64,000 nt of DNA from Winogradskyella aurantiaca (GTDB lineage: Bacteria; Bacteroidota; Bacteroidia; Flavobacteriales; Flavobacteriaceae): NCBI RefSeq assembly GCF_003362725.1, contig NZ_QKTV01000006.1, forward strand, positions 1-64,000, given 5' to 3'. A model generated the notes under the pieces. It was not told the DNA's origin. It did no database searches and was given only the letters and a program-made list of their open reading frames with translations. Both the position numbers and the translations under genes were made by a program. Positions within the stretch are counted from its first letter, which is position 1. Each line of letters begins with the position of its first letter. This document shows positions 17,350 through 28,000 of the stretch, piece after piece.

Positions 17350-19464
17350 TTAAAAATCGAAATACCAGTTAAAGAGATCTGTTCTCAATCCCATTGTAAA
17401 CCAAACGGTGCTGCTCTTCATAGCTGTCGCCGTTTCGGCTGTTGGATCAAAATTTCTGTAACTAAGGTTGGCAAATAGTCTTAAATTACTAACAGGGTTT
17501 ATAACATATCCCCCTTGTAGTTCCCCGTGAAAAACACTGGTACTATTTCCTTGGCCTATTTTTACACCTGAATCAAAAGGACGGTCATTTTCGTTGCGGT
17601 AAATATTACCCCCATAATTAAAGCTATCGTCTTCCGAATTAAAGTCCAAACCACGCGTTCCAAAGACTAGTTTAGCATCACCAAACCAACGCTTGTAATT
17701 ATAGCGTCCAATGAGAATGAACTCTCTAAAATTACCTCCCCATAAATGCGCCATGGCTTGGTTAGCATGTGCATAATTTAAAACAATTGTATTGTGTGAA
17801 TAGGTATAGGGCCTAACCTGATTGTATTCAGCTTGAAGTAATAAATTTTCAACCCCAAAGGCATCATAGTATTTGGCACCTAATTGGAAGCCAAACTTGT
17901 TTTTCCAACTGCCATTCCCCCCAAATACGTCACTAGTAGAAAATTCATCAATGAGCAATTGAGTGTATAAATTGAGGCGATCGTTCCATTTGTATTTTCC
18001 TGATAGTCCCAAAAGTGCATTCCCAGCCCCCTGACCGGTATTAAACTCAATAGCTCTAAAAAATATGAAAGGATGCATGTAATTAAAATCAAAACCACGA
18101 CCGTTGGAATTATCCCAAATAACCGATTCGAATAAACCAATATTCAATTTCTTGGATACATTCCAACTCAGGTAGTGATTTGCCATATATTTTGGCAAAT
18201 AGGCCTTGTCCTCAATCACCTCGTCCCTAACGTCTCTTAAGCCCATCCAGGTACTTGTAAATTTAATCTTCCAAAACTTAAAATTAGTTTTGAAAAAGGG
18301 ATAGGGACTGGCAAAATCACTTTGGAATAAAGATCGATAACCATCCCCAATAAAGTTTTTTCCATAGCCTAGTTGTAGATTGACCCACTTGGCTGGAGTA
18401 AAGGAAATATTTGCTTCTGCCACAGGGTAATCGTATGAATCTGTTTTAAAGCGTTTGGCAATTCCTCGGCCTGGGATAATGGCTGGATCAGGACCCGAAG
18501 CACGAATGCTTTCGGCGTACTGATTGTAATAATTTGCAAATCTACCCTGGCTCTCAAAAACAGTCGCTGAGATACTAAATTTACGACCTAGACCAGCTTG
18601 AATTAAAATCCCTCGCGTGTTATTATAGGTATAGTCAAATTGGGCTTCGGTGTCATGACCAATTTGAAGGTCAAATACAGGGTCCAGTACAAAATAATAA
18701 TCTTTACCCTGAACCTCTACTAAATGTTCGTTCCAAAGTTTGCGACCCCACCAACTTGTTTTGTCTTTGGCCAGGGCTTCCTTTTCAGCCTTAAAATCGT
18801 AATAAGGGTTAACTTCTTCATAAACAAAAGGTTTGGCAGCAGTATGACTGTTAGATCCCGGAATATTCATAGCCCTGTCAAAACGAGCATAATAATTATG
18901 AGTAAAAGGAATATTTAAGGGGCTGTTATATTCTAACTTCTGATATTTTCTTGTCTGTGCGTTGATACTATCAATTTCATTTGAAAAGCGCTCCATGTCC
19001 TTTTTTTCTTCAGCTTTTTTATTTGCTTCAAGTTGAAGTTGCTGATCTGGACTTATTAATGGGATTCTTATCTTGATGGTATATTGAGCAAAGGTTGGAT
19101 TTCCATTGTAGGTTGCAGGCTCAATAGCAGGCGCCTCTTCAAACACCCTAACTGTCTCCTGTTTGAGTTCGTCGTAGATAGCATCTACAAATACAGTTTT
19201 AAATCGGCCTTCTCTATCGACCTCAAAGAGCACTTCTACCGTTCCATTATACGACTCGTTGGAAACTACTTCTGGAACTTTAAAATTCTTAAATAGATAG
19301 TCATTAAGTTCATACCTAAAGCAATGAATTAAACTGTCAATTGGTGTGTCTTTACAATTTGGAAAAACAGGCGGCTTCTCATAGGTTTTACTTGTGCGCT
19401 CTTGAGCGGTAGATAAAATCCCGAGCAATCCGAATAAACATAGGAGAACTATTCGTAACAACAT
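17350..19464 (-). CDS. TonB-C-terminal-like domain fused to an outer-membrane barrel (RemB-like gliding protein?)
   Basis: 704 residues. Signal peptide about 1-21. Residues about 30-140 resemble the C-terminal domain of the two TonB-like neighbours: PPVFPNCKD...CFRYELNDYLFKNFKVPE...VEVLFEVDREGRFKTVFV. A linker with KAEEKKDMERF follows, then a long beta-strand-rich region from about 240 to the last residue Phe (WYFDF), as expected of an outer-membrane barrel. LGLRDVRD/GYGKNFIGDGYRSLF resemble the capsule-assembly Wzi/RemB type. In flavobacteria RemB is a gliding-associated protein; I am not certain of this identity. A TonB-like domain on a secreted barrel would face the periplasm. Confidence 0.65.
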   Translation of the reverse strand: MLLRIVLLCLFGLLGILSTAQERTSKTYEKPPVFPNCKDTPIDSLIHCFRYELNDYLFKNFKVPEVVSNESYNGTVEVLFEVDREGRFKTVFVDAIYDELKQETVRVFEEAPAIEPATYNGNPTFAQYTIKIRIPLISPDQQLQLEANKKAEEKKDMERFSNEIDSINAQTRKYQKLEYNSPLNIPFTHNYYARFDRAMNIPGSNSHTAAKPFVYEEVNPYYDFKAEKEALAKDKTSWWGRKLWNEHLVEVQGKDYYFVLDPVFDLQIGHDTEAQFDYTYNNTRGILIQAGLGRKFSISATVFESQGRFANYYNQYAESIRASGPDPAIIPGRGIAKRFKTDSYDYPVAEANISFTPAKWVNLQLGYGKNFIGDGYRSLFQSDFASPYPFFKTNFKFWKIKFTSTWMGLRDVRDEVIEDKAYLPKYMANHYLSWNVSKKLNIGLFESVIWDNSNGRGFDFNYMHPFIFFRAIEFNTGQGAGNALLGLSGKYKWNDRLNLYTQLLIDEFSTSDVFGGNGSWKNKFGFQLGAKYYDAFGVENLLLQAEYNQVRPYTYSHNTIVLNYAHANQAMAHLWGGNFREFILIGRYNYKRWFGDAKLVFGTRGLDFNSEDDSFNYGGNIYRNENDRPFDSGVKIGQGNSTSVFHGELQGGYVINPVSNLRLFANLSYRNFDPTAETATAMKSSTVWFTMGLRTDLFNWYFDF

Positions 19465-19515
19465 TTGGGCATTTGGTCTGCGAAAGATACTATTTTTTCT
19501 GCCCCAAAAAAGAAA

Positions 19516-19537
19516 AAACCACCATTGCTGGTGGTTT
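19516..19537 (-). terminator. rho-independent terminator after the second tonB-like gene
   Basis: Minus-strand RNA: AAACCACC / GGUGGUUU perfect 8-bp stem with 6-nt loop, followed by UUUCUUUUUU. It begins 12 nt after the stop at 19550, and separates this gene from the barrel-fusion gene. Confidence 0.85.
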
Positions 19538-19549
19538 AACTTAGTATAT

Positions 19550-20329
19550 TTAATCTCTTACCTGAAAGATAATTGGCAAGGTATAAATAACCCGTACAGG
19601 GGTGTTACCTTGATATCCAGGTTCCATTTTCGGGATCTTATTAATAACACGTTGCGCTTCCGTTTCAAGCTCTGGATGCGGAGCTCTTGCTTTAATACCG
19701 TCAATTTCACCATTAGTTCCAATTGTAAATTCCACCCAAATACGTTGCTTTCCAATTAGGCCATTCTCTCCAGCGATATTTGTATTAAACTTCCGTCTTA
19801 CAATTTTCCCAATTTTATTGGACATACATTTAGTCAGGTCTTCTCGTTTACTGAATTTCTCACACCCTGGAAAAACTGGTACCTTTTGAACTGAGTTGAT
19901 ATTGACAGGCTCGTCTTCTACTTCAACAACCTTAATATCCTCGATGGATAATGCTGGTTCTTCAACACTTGGTTCATCCGATACTACCGATTCCAGAATT
20001 GGGTCATCAGCTTCTATAAATTGAATGGTATCAAAGGTATGAGTAGGGATTGGTTTCCCTACTTCAGGTCGGTTCTTCTTAATGATCTGTGGTTTAACTT
20101 CAGTCAACGCTACTTCTATTAAACCATCCTGAGGATTGAGAACTGGTGGTGAAATCACCTTGTTAGAAAACTGCATTTCTAGCAGTGCATAGGTACCTAG
20201 CAAACATAGGATGAGGCCTATTTGAAAGTAGATGCTTGCGTTTTTTTGTAAATTTACATCTTGCTTTTTGGTAGTCTCAGACACCTTTATACTCTGACCA
20301 GTACGCCGGTGTTGTTTTGATTTTTTCAT
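19550..20329 (-). CDS. TonB-like energy transducer (no polyproline)
   Basis: 259 residues: basic N-terminus, one membrane helix at about 32-52, a periplasmic linker of about 95 residues rich in Glu, Val and Pro but without a polyproline run, and a TonB C-terminal domain at about 150-258 (VPVFPGCEKFS, QRIWVEFTIGTNGEIDGI, RAPHPELETEAQRV). TonB proteins couple the proton motive force of ExbBD to outer-membrane transporters. Paralogue of the gene at 20443, about half identical over the C-terminal domain by eye. Own transcription unit, bounded by terminators on both sides. Confidence 0.87.
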   Translation of the reverse strand: MKKSKQHRRTGQSIKVSETTKKQDVNLQKNASIYFQIGLILCLLGTYALLEMQFSNKVISPPVLNPQDGLIEVALTEVKPQIIKKNRPEVGKPIPTHTFDTIQFIEADDPILESVVSDEPSVEEPALSIEDIKVVEVEDEPVNINSVQKVPVFPGCEKFSKREDLTKCMSNKIGKIVRRKFNTNIAGENGLIGKQRIWVEFTIGTNGEIDGIKARAPHPELETEAQRVINKIPKMEPGYQGNTPVRVIYTLPIIFQVRD

Positions 20330-20385
20330 AATACTAAAATTAAAGAGTTAGTATTGCGAAGTCACAAGAAACGTACCAAAAAGAA

Positions 20386-20417
20386 AAACCCCGTTCAATT
20401 AAATTTGAACGGGGTTT
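20386..20417 (-). terminator. strong rho-independent terminator after the first tonB-like gene
   Basis: Minus-strand RNA: a perfect 13-bp stem AAACCCCGUUCAA / UUGAACGGGGUUU with a 6-nt loop, followed by UUCUUUUUGG. It lies 25 nt after the stop at 20443. Confidence 0.9.
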
Positions 20418-20442
20418 GTTATATTTTTAAGTAATAAAAATA

Positions 20443-21168
20443 CTAATCCTGAACTTGAAACAAAATTGGTAAACTGTAGGGTACTGTTACAGCCTTACCT
20501 CTTTGTCTACCGGGCTCCATTTTTGGTAATAAGCCAATAACGCGTTTTGCTTCTTTTTCTAATCCTGGGTGGGGAGCTCTAGCACCAACACTAGTGATAT
20601 TTCCATTTTTATCAATTTTAAAGAATACACTGATTCTTTGACGACCACTAAGCCCTAGATCACCTGCTAAATCAGTATTAAACTTTCTATTCACAAACTT
20701 GGATATCTTCTCAGACATACATTTTTTCTTGGCATCATTAGTCTTTTTCTTTTCGCAGCCAGGAAAAACTGGAACATTCTCAATTACCGCAAAAGGAACC
20801 TCAACATCTTCTTCAACTTCTTCTACCTCTACATCTTCAACTTCAACAATTTCAGTATCCATTTCAGTTTCTGTAGATTCGATAACTGTTTCTTCAACCT
20901 CTTCCTCATCCTCAACAACTTCAATAACTTCAGGTGCTGGTGGAGGTGGTGGAGGTGGTGGTGGAGGTGTTACCAACTGTTCTGTGATTGGAATTTCCTC
21001 ATCCAACTCATCGTCTAAATTCAATTGACCAATATCAATATCGCTCTTGTCATAGGACTTGTAGTTAATAGACTGATAGGTTACAAATAACATCAGTGCT
21101 AAACCTACAGCAAAATAGATGGAACTATTTCTACTTACGTCCGATTTTGGATTTTTCTTAGGTTCCAT
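20443..21168 (-). CDS. TonB-like energy transducer with polyproline linker
   Basis: 241 residues. One membrane helix at about 16-34, ten consecutive prolines at 68-77, then a strongly acidic Val/Glu repeat region (about 80-127), and a TonB C-terminal domain (about 130-240) with VPVFPGCEKKK, a second Cys at CMSEKISKFVNRKFN, ISVFFKIDKNGNI and RAPHPGLEKEAKRV. The polyproline plus acidic linker is the usual periplasm-spanning arm. No exbB/exbD is in the window. It lies downstream of vanZ with a 59-nt gap and ends in a strong terminator. Confidence 0.9.
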   Translation of the reverse strand: MEPKKNPKSDVSRNSSIYFAVGLALMLFVTYQSINYKSYDKSDIDIGQLNLDDELDEEIPITEQLVTPPPPPPPPPPAPEVIEVVEDEEEVEETVIESTETEMDTEIVEVEDVEVEEVEEDVEVPFAVIENVPVFPGCEKKKTNDAKKKCMSEKISKFVNRKFNTDLAGDLGLSGRQRISVFFKIDKNGNITSVGARAPHPGLEKEAKRVIGLLPKMEPGRQRGKAVTVPYSLPILFQVQD

Positions 21169-21227
21169 AAAACTGTGTGATTAGAAAGTCGCTAATTTAA
21201 TTAAATATTAATGAAAAAAGCAACCTA

Positions 21228-21596
21228 TTAATTTAATTTAACTTTCTTCTTAGACAAGAAACGCACAATAACTATACCAAATAAAACTCCGCAACAATTT
21301 GCTGCTAAATCTAGTGCATCAAACGTACGTGATGAATTGATTAAATGCTGTATAGCTTCTAAAAATACCCCATATAATAAGCAAACTATAAACACCGACT
21401 TCAAGGCAATGATTGGATATTTAAGTCGGGACCAAGCCCCCCACAGAAAAGAGAAAACCATGTAGGCGCCTACATGGTAAATCTTATCTTCAAAGCCCAA
21501 ACCCACTTGGGGAATCGACTCTAAGTTTATAAAATTAATAACTGTAATAAATACAGAATAGCCAATTGCGGCAATCAGCAATAGCGTTCTAAGCAC
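21228..21596 (-). CDS. VanZ-family membrane protein
   Basis: 122 residues, four membrane helices, with the VanZ pattern: [21 protein letters not shown] near the second helix and [21 protein letters not shown] before the last. Function of non-resistance VanZ proteins is unsettled. Its ATG overlaps the gcvH stop by 8 nt. Ends in a basic KKKVKLN tail. Confidence 0.85.
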   Translation of the reverse strand: MLRTLLLIAAIGYSVFITVINFINLESIPQVGLGFEDKIYHVGAYMVFSFLWGAWSRLKYPIIALKSVFIVCLLYGVFLEAIQHLINSSRTFDALDLAANCCGVLFGIVIVRFLSKKKVKLN

Positions 21597-21969
21597 CGAC
21601 TAAGGCCTTGTAATCATCAGCACTCATTAAACCATCAACTTCTGAAGCATCAGATAATTTAATTTTTATCATCCAACCAGCACCGTAAGGATCAGAATTT
21701 ACCACTTCTGGTTCATCTTCCAAAGACTCGTTAAATTCCACAATTTCACCACTTAATGGTAAAAATAAATCCGACACTGTTTTTACAGCTTCCACGGTAC
21801 CAAATACTTCTTCAGCATCAAGAGTTTCATCTAAGGTTTCAACTTCAACATAGACTATATCTCCTAATTCTCCTTGTGCAAAGTCTGTAATCCCTACTGT
21901 GGCTACATCGCCCTCAATTCTTACCCATTCATGGTCTTTAGTGTACTTAAGTTCGGCTGGTATATTCAT
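21589..21969 (-). CDS. gcvH: glycine cleavage system H protein
   Basis: 126 residues, typical length. The lipoylated lysine is K63 in [43 protein letters not shown] is the family start and [11 protein letters not shown] the C-terminal signature. The H protein shuttles the aminomethyl group between P, T and L proteins. gcvP, gcvT and lpd are not in this window. It follows sprA, as in other flavobacteria, but has its own promoter-like sequence in the 60-nt gap. Confidence 0.95.
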   Translation of the reverse strand: MNIPAELKYTKDHEWVRIEGDVATVGITDFAQGELGDIVYVEVETLDETLDAEEVFGTVEAVKTVSDLFLPLSGEIVEFNESLEDEPEVVNSDPYGAGWMIKIKLSDASEVDGLMSADDYKALVGA

Positions 21970-21996
21970 TATAATCTGGTAAATAAAATTAGATTA

Positions 21997-22029
21997 CAAA
22001 AATAATAGAAATCGTGATTTGGAATTCAA
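21997..22029 (-). promoter_or_regulatory. Bacteroidota-type promoter of gcvH
   Basis: TTG at 22029-22027 and TATTTTTG at 22004-21997 with a 22-nt spacer, inside the gap after the sprA stop. Predicted start of transcription is about 21991, 22 nt before the gcvH ATG. It suggests gcvH-vanZ-tonB can be expressed without sprA. Confidence 0.55.
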
Positions 22030-25000
22030 TTAATTCCCAAAAATATAGCGCATGGTAACCCCAGCTCTTAAATTTGCCTGAGGGAACGATGTAGAAATGG
22101 CGAAGTCTGAAAATGTATAATCGAAGTAAAAGATTCCTGTCAGATTCTTACTAAAGGCATAATCTGCTGTGTAATTAACAGACCAGATCGTCTGACCCGC
22201 CGTTATTTGACTATTAAGCACATCCAGGTACCTAATAATTGTTGCATTCTCTCGAACTGCTATATCCATCCTCATATTTAAATCACTACGTATGACCTGT
22301 CTGGAACCAGCCAGTGAGGATCGTATTCTTACATCTTTAACACGGTATCCCAACCCAACAATATACTCTCTCCCTTGAGTTTCGGTCACCAAATTGTTAT
22401 CAAGACTAAGCGATAATAATCGATCGCGTTGCATTTCTAATAAGACCTTTAAAGAGTTTTTCATTTCAAATTCCACGCGAATTAATGGGCTAAACTGCTC
22501 CTCCAGATTAATATTGGTATATAGTGTGGGATTCCTGAAATTACCTTGTTGATCTACCTCATCAGGTTGTTCGGGACTATACTCCAAGTTTGTTCTAAAT
22601 TGGTTAATAGTATAACTTGAACGGTATCCATGCTGAAGCGAGAATCTTCTAAAGTTACTTCTAAACCATGGAATTCGCATAAGGCCAGTGTATTTAACTA
22701 TCCAATTAGGAATTGCAAAACTCTTAATTGCCGAGGTCCCAACATTCTCTGGATTGGCGCCAGTGTAAGCTGAATAAAAGGCCGGGATGAGAACACTCTG
22801 GTTGGTCTTTCCAAATCCTACAGGGAATCCTTCTTCATCTCTTGGAAAGTTGTCGTTGCCATAAAAATCGCGTGCCAGACGATCTGCAATGACCAACCTA
22901 TTATCACTGAAATTATCAAACGCTGTAGATTCTGTTGCATTACTTTTACTAAATGAGGTGGCAATTATTGCAGATGAAATGGCAAAGTTTCCAACAGTAT
23001 TTGGATTAAGCGAATTGTATATTCTACTTCCGTCTATGTTTTGATCTACTCTAAAATTCTCGGAGTTACTCTCTGAATAAATACGATTTCCAACCACATC
23101 GATCTTAAAATCCTGAAATGGTTCAAGATTGGCCGAATAATCAAAGGTTTTATTCCTAACAGTAGTATACTGCTGATTGAATTGATCGTATTCTGTTAAC
23201 CAACCATTTCCTGCAGCCTTTTGTCTTATATCGTCCTGTAATCCGAATGTAAATCCTAAACTAGGTTTGGTGGTTCCTAACCATCCTGGTGTCCGCACAA
23301 AACCGGGTAGAAAAGTTCCATTATTCTCTCTGTAGGTAAACTGTCCTCTTTTGACCATGGTCACTAAATCAATCAGAGTATTACCGGCCTTTCTTCCTAT
23401 GCTGGAACCTCCGCTGCTTTGTGATTGGTTCTGTCCTGGTTGACTACGGTTTCCGGCACTCCTATTGTTGGTCTTTTTAACCAGACCTATACTTCGGTAT
23501 AGCTGATCGAAATTAAAGGTGGTGTTTAAAGCATGTAGATTGGAGTTTTGAATTGTGTTCCCTAAGTTAAATTCTCTTATGTTTCCATTTAAATCTTCAC
23601 CAATAAAACTGAGATTGATGTCCGAGCCTTTGGTCCATTGAAACGTTCCTGTATATGCATAATTAGCATTAATAAACTCCAAATATGGTATCTTATTTAT
23701 GGGTAGTGTCCAATTCAATTGAAATTGTTGATTTTGAATATTCGGGTCACCAGGATTAAAGAAGCCATCCCATACGTCCAAACTGGGATCTTGACGTCCG
23801 TTTATTATGTTTCCGTCAATAAAATAGTTTCGAACAATATTGTTGTTAGTGGCGGTAAAATTAAAATTGAGGTTATCACTTAAATTATAATTAATCACAT
23901 ACTGAAAATCAAAAGTGTAATTTCTCCTAAATAATTCTTCCACCTGAATATTATCTGCTCCTAATTCAACCTCCCTAAACTTTTGCCTAGTAAACTGCCT
24001 TCTAATTTCAGAGTTTACAGAAAAACTTGTTGGCAAAGGATTGAAATTTATATCCTTCAGAATTTTCCAGTACCTACTCTTAAAAAGGGAATCATTTTTC
24101 TGGAAAGGTTCTAATCTTATTGGTTCGAAACCAAAATTATAATTGGCTCCCGCCCTGATATTTTCATTCAATGAACTTTCCAGTTCAAAATTGCGCTGCT
24201 CGATAGTATTGTGAGAATAGTTGAGTGTGAAATTTTCGACATCATAGAACTGAGCCTGTTTTGCGCTGGTCCTATTCTTTCTAACCCCTATAAAATTGAT
24301 ACTTTTTCGTTTCGTATAATCTTCATTCACCCGAAGTATGGAATCCCTGTTGGCGTTTGGATTATCTAATTGGGTTTGAAGCTCAATATCGCGATAATAG
24401 CGATCAAATTTAGGTGTAATTCGTTCTTCGCCAACGCCAAAATTAAAAGGAACCTGAACCCCCCATTCCTTTGGTAATAACTGACCAAGATTCCAATTAG
24501 TGACTAGATCGTATTGCTCTATATCTTCACGACTCCGTTCGTTTGGAGTTTGTTCAATACCACCAAATCCTGCAGTACTCTTACTTCCTGTGGCCGAAAT
24601 GTTAGCAAAGTCAGCCAAGTTAGTGTCAAGGCTCATAACTGCGGCATAACCACCTTCGTTATCCAATCCGGACATTCGCAATTCGTTGTACCAAATTTCG
24701 CCGCAAGCATTTCCTGCCGGTGAACGTGTATTTTTAATACCCAGCATCAATACTCTTATATCACCGAAATTTGGATTTCCTTTTACAGCGACCCGTTGTT
24801 GTCCAATCGTATAAGGTGAATACTCAGGTACAGCGTCTGGGACCAGTTCTCCATCAATAACATCATAAAAGGTGGGGTCATCATTGGTCAAAGACTGATC
24901 AAATATGCCTATTGATTTGATTTGCTGTAAGACTTCTAGCGGCAGGTTGATTTCATTTTGAAATGGCCATACCTGTTCTTCAATAGGTAAACTCGGGTCT

Positions 25001-28000
25001 ATCAAATCGGATTGATAGGTTACTAATGGGACCTCAATTTGATAGAAGTTATCGGTAAAGTCATTACCCATTCTAATAAACCCAATTAACTGTCCGTCCT
25101 CTAGGTTTTCACCATCCTGTGGTCGTGCGTGCATAAACATTCGCATACGTTTGTATTGTCGCATGTCTAAGTTTATGTTTTTAAATACCCCTCTGGAGTC
25201 TGTTGGAATTAAATCGCAGACCTTCACCACTAATGCTTGCTCGTTTTGACGAATGATGGTGTTATTATTATTGAGCTGTTCACGAACTACGCCTGGAGGA
25301 CTAACATAGCTGCCATCATTTTGTTGAACTCCAACAATTCCAACACTAAATTCAGCATTTGGACTATTGTTGCCGTCGTCATTATCTAAATCTAACGTAT
25401 AGCGCCGCCAATCACTCCTAACTAAATCAAACGTAGCAAATCGAAGGACCGTATTTTCCTGAAAACCGGTCATAAACATCCGAATAAAACGGATGGATCG
25501 TCTGTCTTGAATACCTCCAATAGCTCGTGTTGCTTCAGCAATAGGCAGCCTAAATTGATACCAGGTAAATTCTTCCGTTTCACCATTTGGAAGGGTCACA
25601 CTGTTGGTTTTTATATCGTTAATCTGAGGGTTATTAATATTCAAATCTGAAGGATTGATATCAATCTCATACTCAAAATAACTGTCGATGGTATTCATTG
25701 TGTTATCCCTGTTGATGTCTTCCACATCAGGTTGCGTAGTAGAACCTCTGTTAGTGTCAGTAAAAGAATCAGGGGTATTTCCATCAAGTCCGTTATACTG
25801 CTTATAGCGCTCCAGAATACCTCCCGTAGCATTCAAGAAGTAATTGTAGTTGTCATTTGAAGGGTCTATTAAGTTTGCAAAATTTGGAAAAGCACTTGCT
25901 TCTTCTGCATCGTCATAGCCGTCATATCCAACATCTTGATTGGTACGCTCCTGTCCCGTAGTTCCAAAGGTATAAACCAGTGATTGATTTTGAGGTACTA
26001 CAGTTCCATAGTCAGTAGGGTTAAACAAGGACACATCCCCGTCTTCGGGTAATCCGTTCTCATAGATCTTTTTACCATCTTTTAAAACATCTTCTGAAAT
26101 GTTTCCAAGATTAATAAATAACTTCCCCCCCTGAGAGCCAGGATTGTTAATAAAAGGATCCTGTACCCAAAACTCAATGAATTCCACATTAGCTTGTTCA
26201 AAGTCAGTTGACGTAATCTGTCTTGTTATTCCCGCATAACTATTAGACGGATTTAACGGATTCTCATTGGCTGCATTTGGATCAAAATTATAAGGTCCAC
26301 GCTCTGTAGGATAATAAGCCATGTCCAAAGTAAAGATGACAGAAGTATTACCCTGAGCAATATCGACCTGTGGAAAAATCTCATTAATAAACACACGTCT
26401 TGTTTCGGGTAATGAAATATCATCGTCTGATAATCCTGAAGGTCGCTGAGCACTATAAAAAACAGGATCTATGGTATACCAGTTTAAAAGGGCTCTACCA
26501 TAACCACTTTGCACACCATTTTGGTAGTTACCTGTAATATTGGTAATACCACTTTCTTCAAAATTTGGTCTACTGGAATGGAACCATGGCAGTGGTGACA
26601 AAAGGTCAAAGGTTCCTTGTGTTCCCTCAAAATCATCTATGTAGGCCGTTGCCTCATTATTAAATGAAGTCCCTTTTGGGGCTCCTGGGGATAAAGAGGC
26701 AATTTCACCACGCACCGATAAATTTGATGGCACGTCAGTATCTACATTTGGTAACTTATTAACTAATCTGGTAAAGAAAGGTACCTCAGTTGCGTAATTT
26801 CCATAAAGACCAAAAATGGAATTATTAATAGGCTCACTGTCAAAATTAGCCTTTTGGGTAATGGGACGTTCATTAAGGTTAAGAAACGTACCTCCAAGAA
26901 GAAAATCTTGATTAAACTGGTGTTCGACATTGATCCCAGTAAATCGCCGCGTTTGCTGACCAAAAATGGCATTATTTTCTACTGATACTTCGATGGGGGT
27001 ATTGGACGCTTTAAGTGCTTCATCCAGAATCTGTACACGCCCCAACTGATAGTTAACTGTATAGTCAATACCCTCAACAAGAACACGACCTCCTGCCGTT
27101 ACTCTAACAGATCCTCTAGGCACATTAAATGCCCCAATAGGAATTCCATCTCCACCACCGCTACTCTTAAATCGTCCTTTTATTTGAAATTTATTTTTTT
27201 GAGCTTCCTCTAGGGCAGCAATTTTTGTTGATTTATAGAGGATGTCATAAACATACTTCTGCTGATTTGGATTATATGTTGTTACATCATCATAATCACC
27301 CGGATTGTCTGGATCCTGTAACGTATTAAACAGATATTCCCCAAAAGGTTCAGCCTTAGTGAAAATGATCTTCCCATTTTCTACAATAATGGTAGTTCTG
27401 GGTACAAAATCAAAGAATCCATCACCACCCGATTGTGGATCACCATTAAAATTCAGCTTATCTAAATGGAAAAGGCGTATTAAAGGTGTCTCATTGATTT
27501 CGGTATCGTCAGTTGGGTCAAATGGTGTATTATTATCAAAAATCGGGAACATAGAACCATCAACTGGTGTTATATAGTTGACGGGTGAAGCCTCTGTGTA
27601 AAAAATATTTAGTCTAAAGTCTTCCTGATCCAAATTAAATGCTCCTGTGTCGTAGATGTTTTTCATCATTAGATCCCACACTGGTTGGTCAACCACGGTA
27701 ACGGCACTTTTCAGCATCTTGAGCACTAAACTATTATTAGCTACCTCTGGGTTTTGTGTTCCATCGCCTTCATCAATTCCTGAAGCATCAATTCCATCGT
27801 TAGCAAATTCACCAACTTGAAAGACTTCCCCATTTCTTGTATACTGAAATGCCACGGCAAGTACTTCATCATTCAATAAGCGCTGGTTTAACGAAATATA
27901 TCCTAACTCAGAATTAAGGATGTAATCAGAACCCTGGTTTAACTTTCGAGCTGTCTCTATTTTACCATAATCAAACCCCTCATTAACTGGAACTAATATC

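Noticed and set aside
20699-21028. Plus-strand 109-residue open frame with a polyglycine run and Ser/Thr repeats
   Set aside because: It is the antisense of the polyproline and acidic region of the tonB-like gene; low complexity, no start signal.
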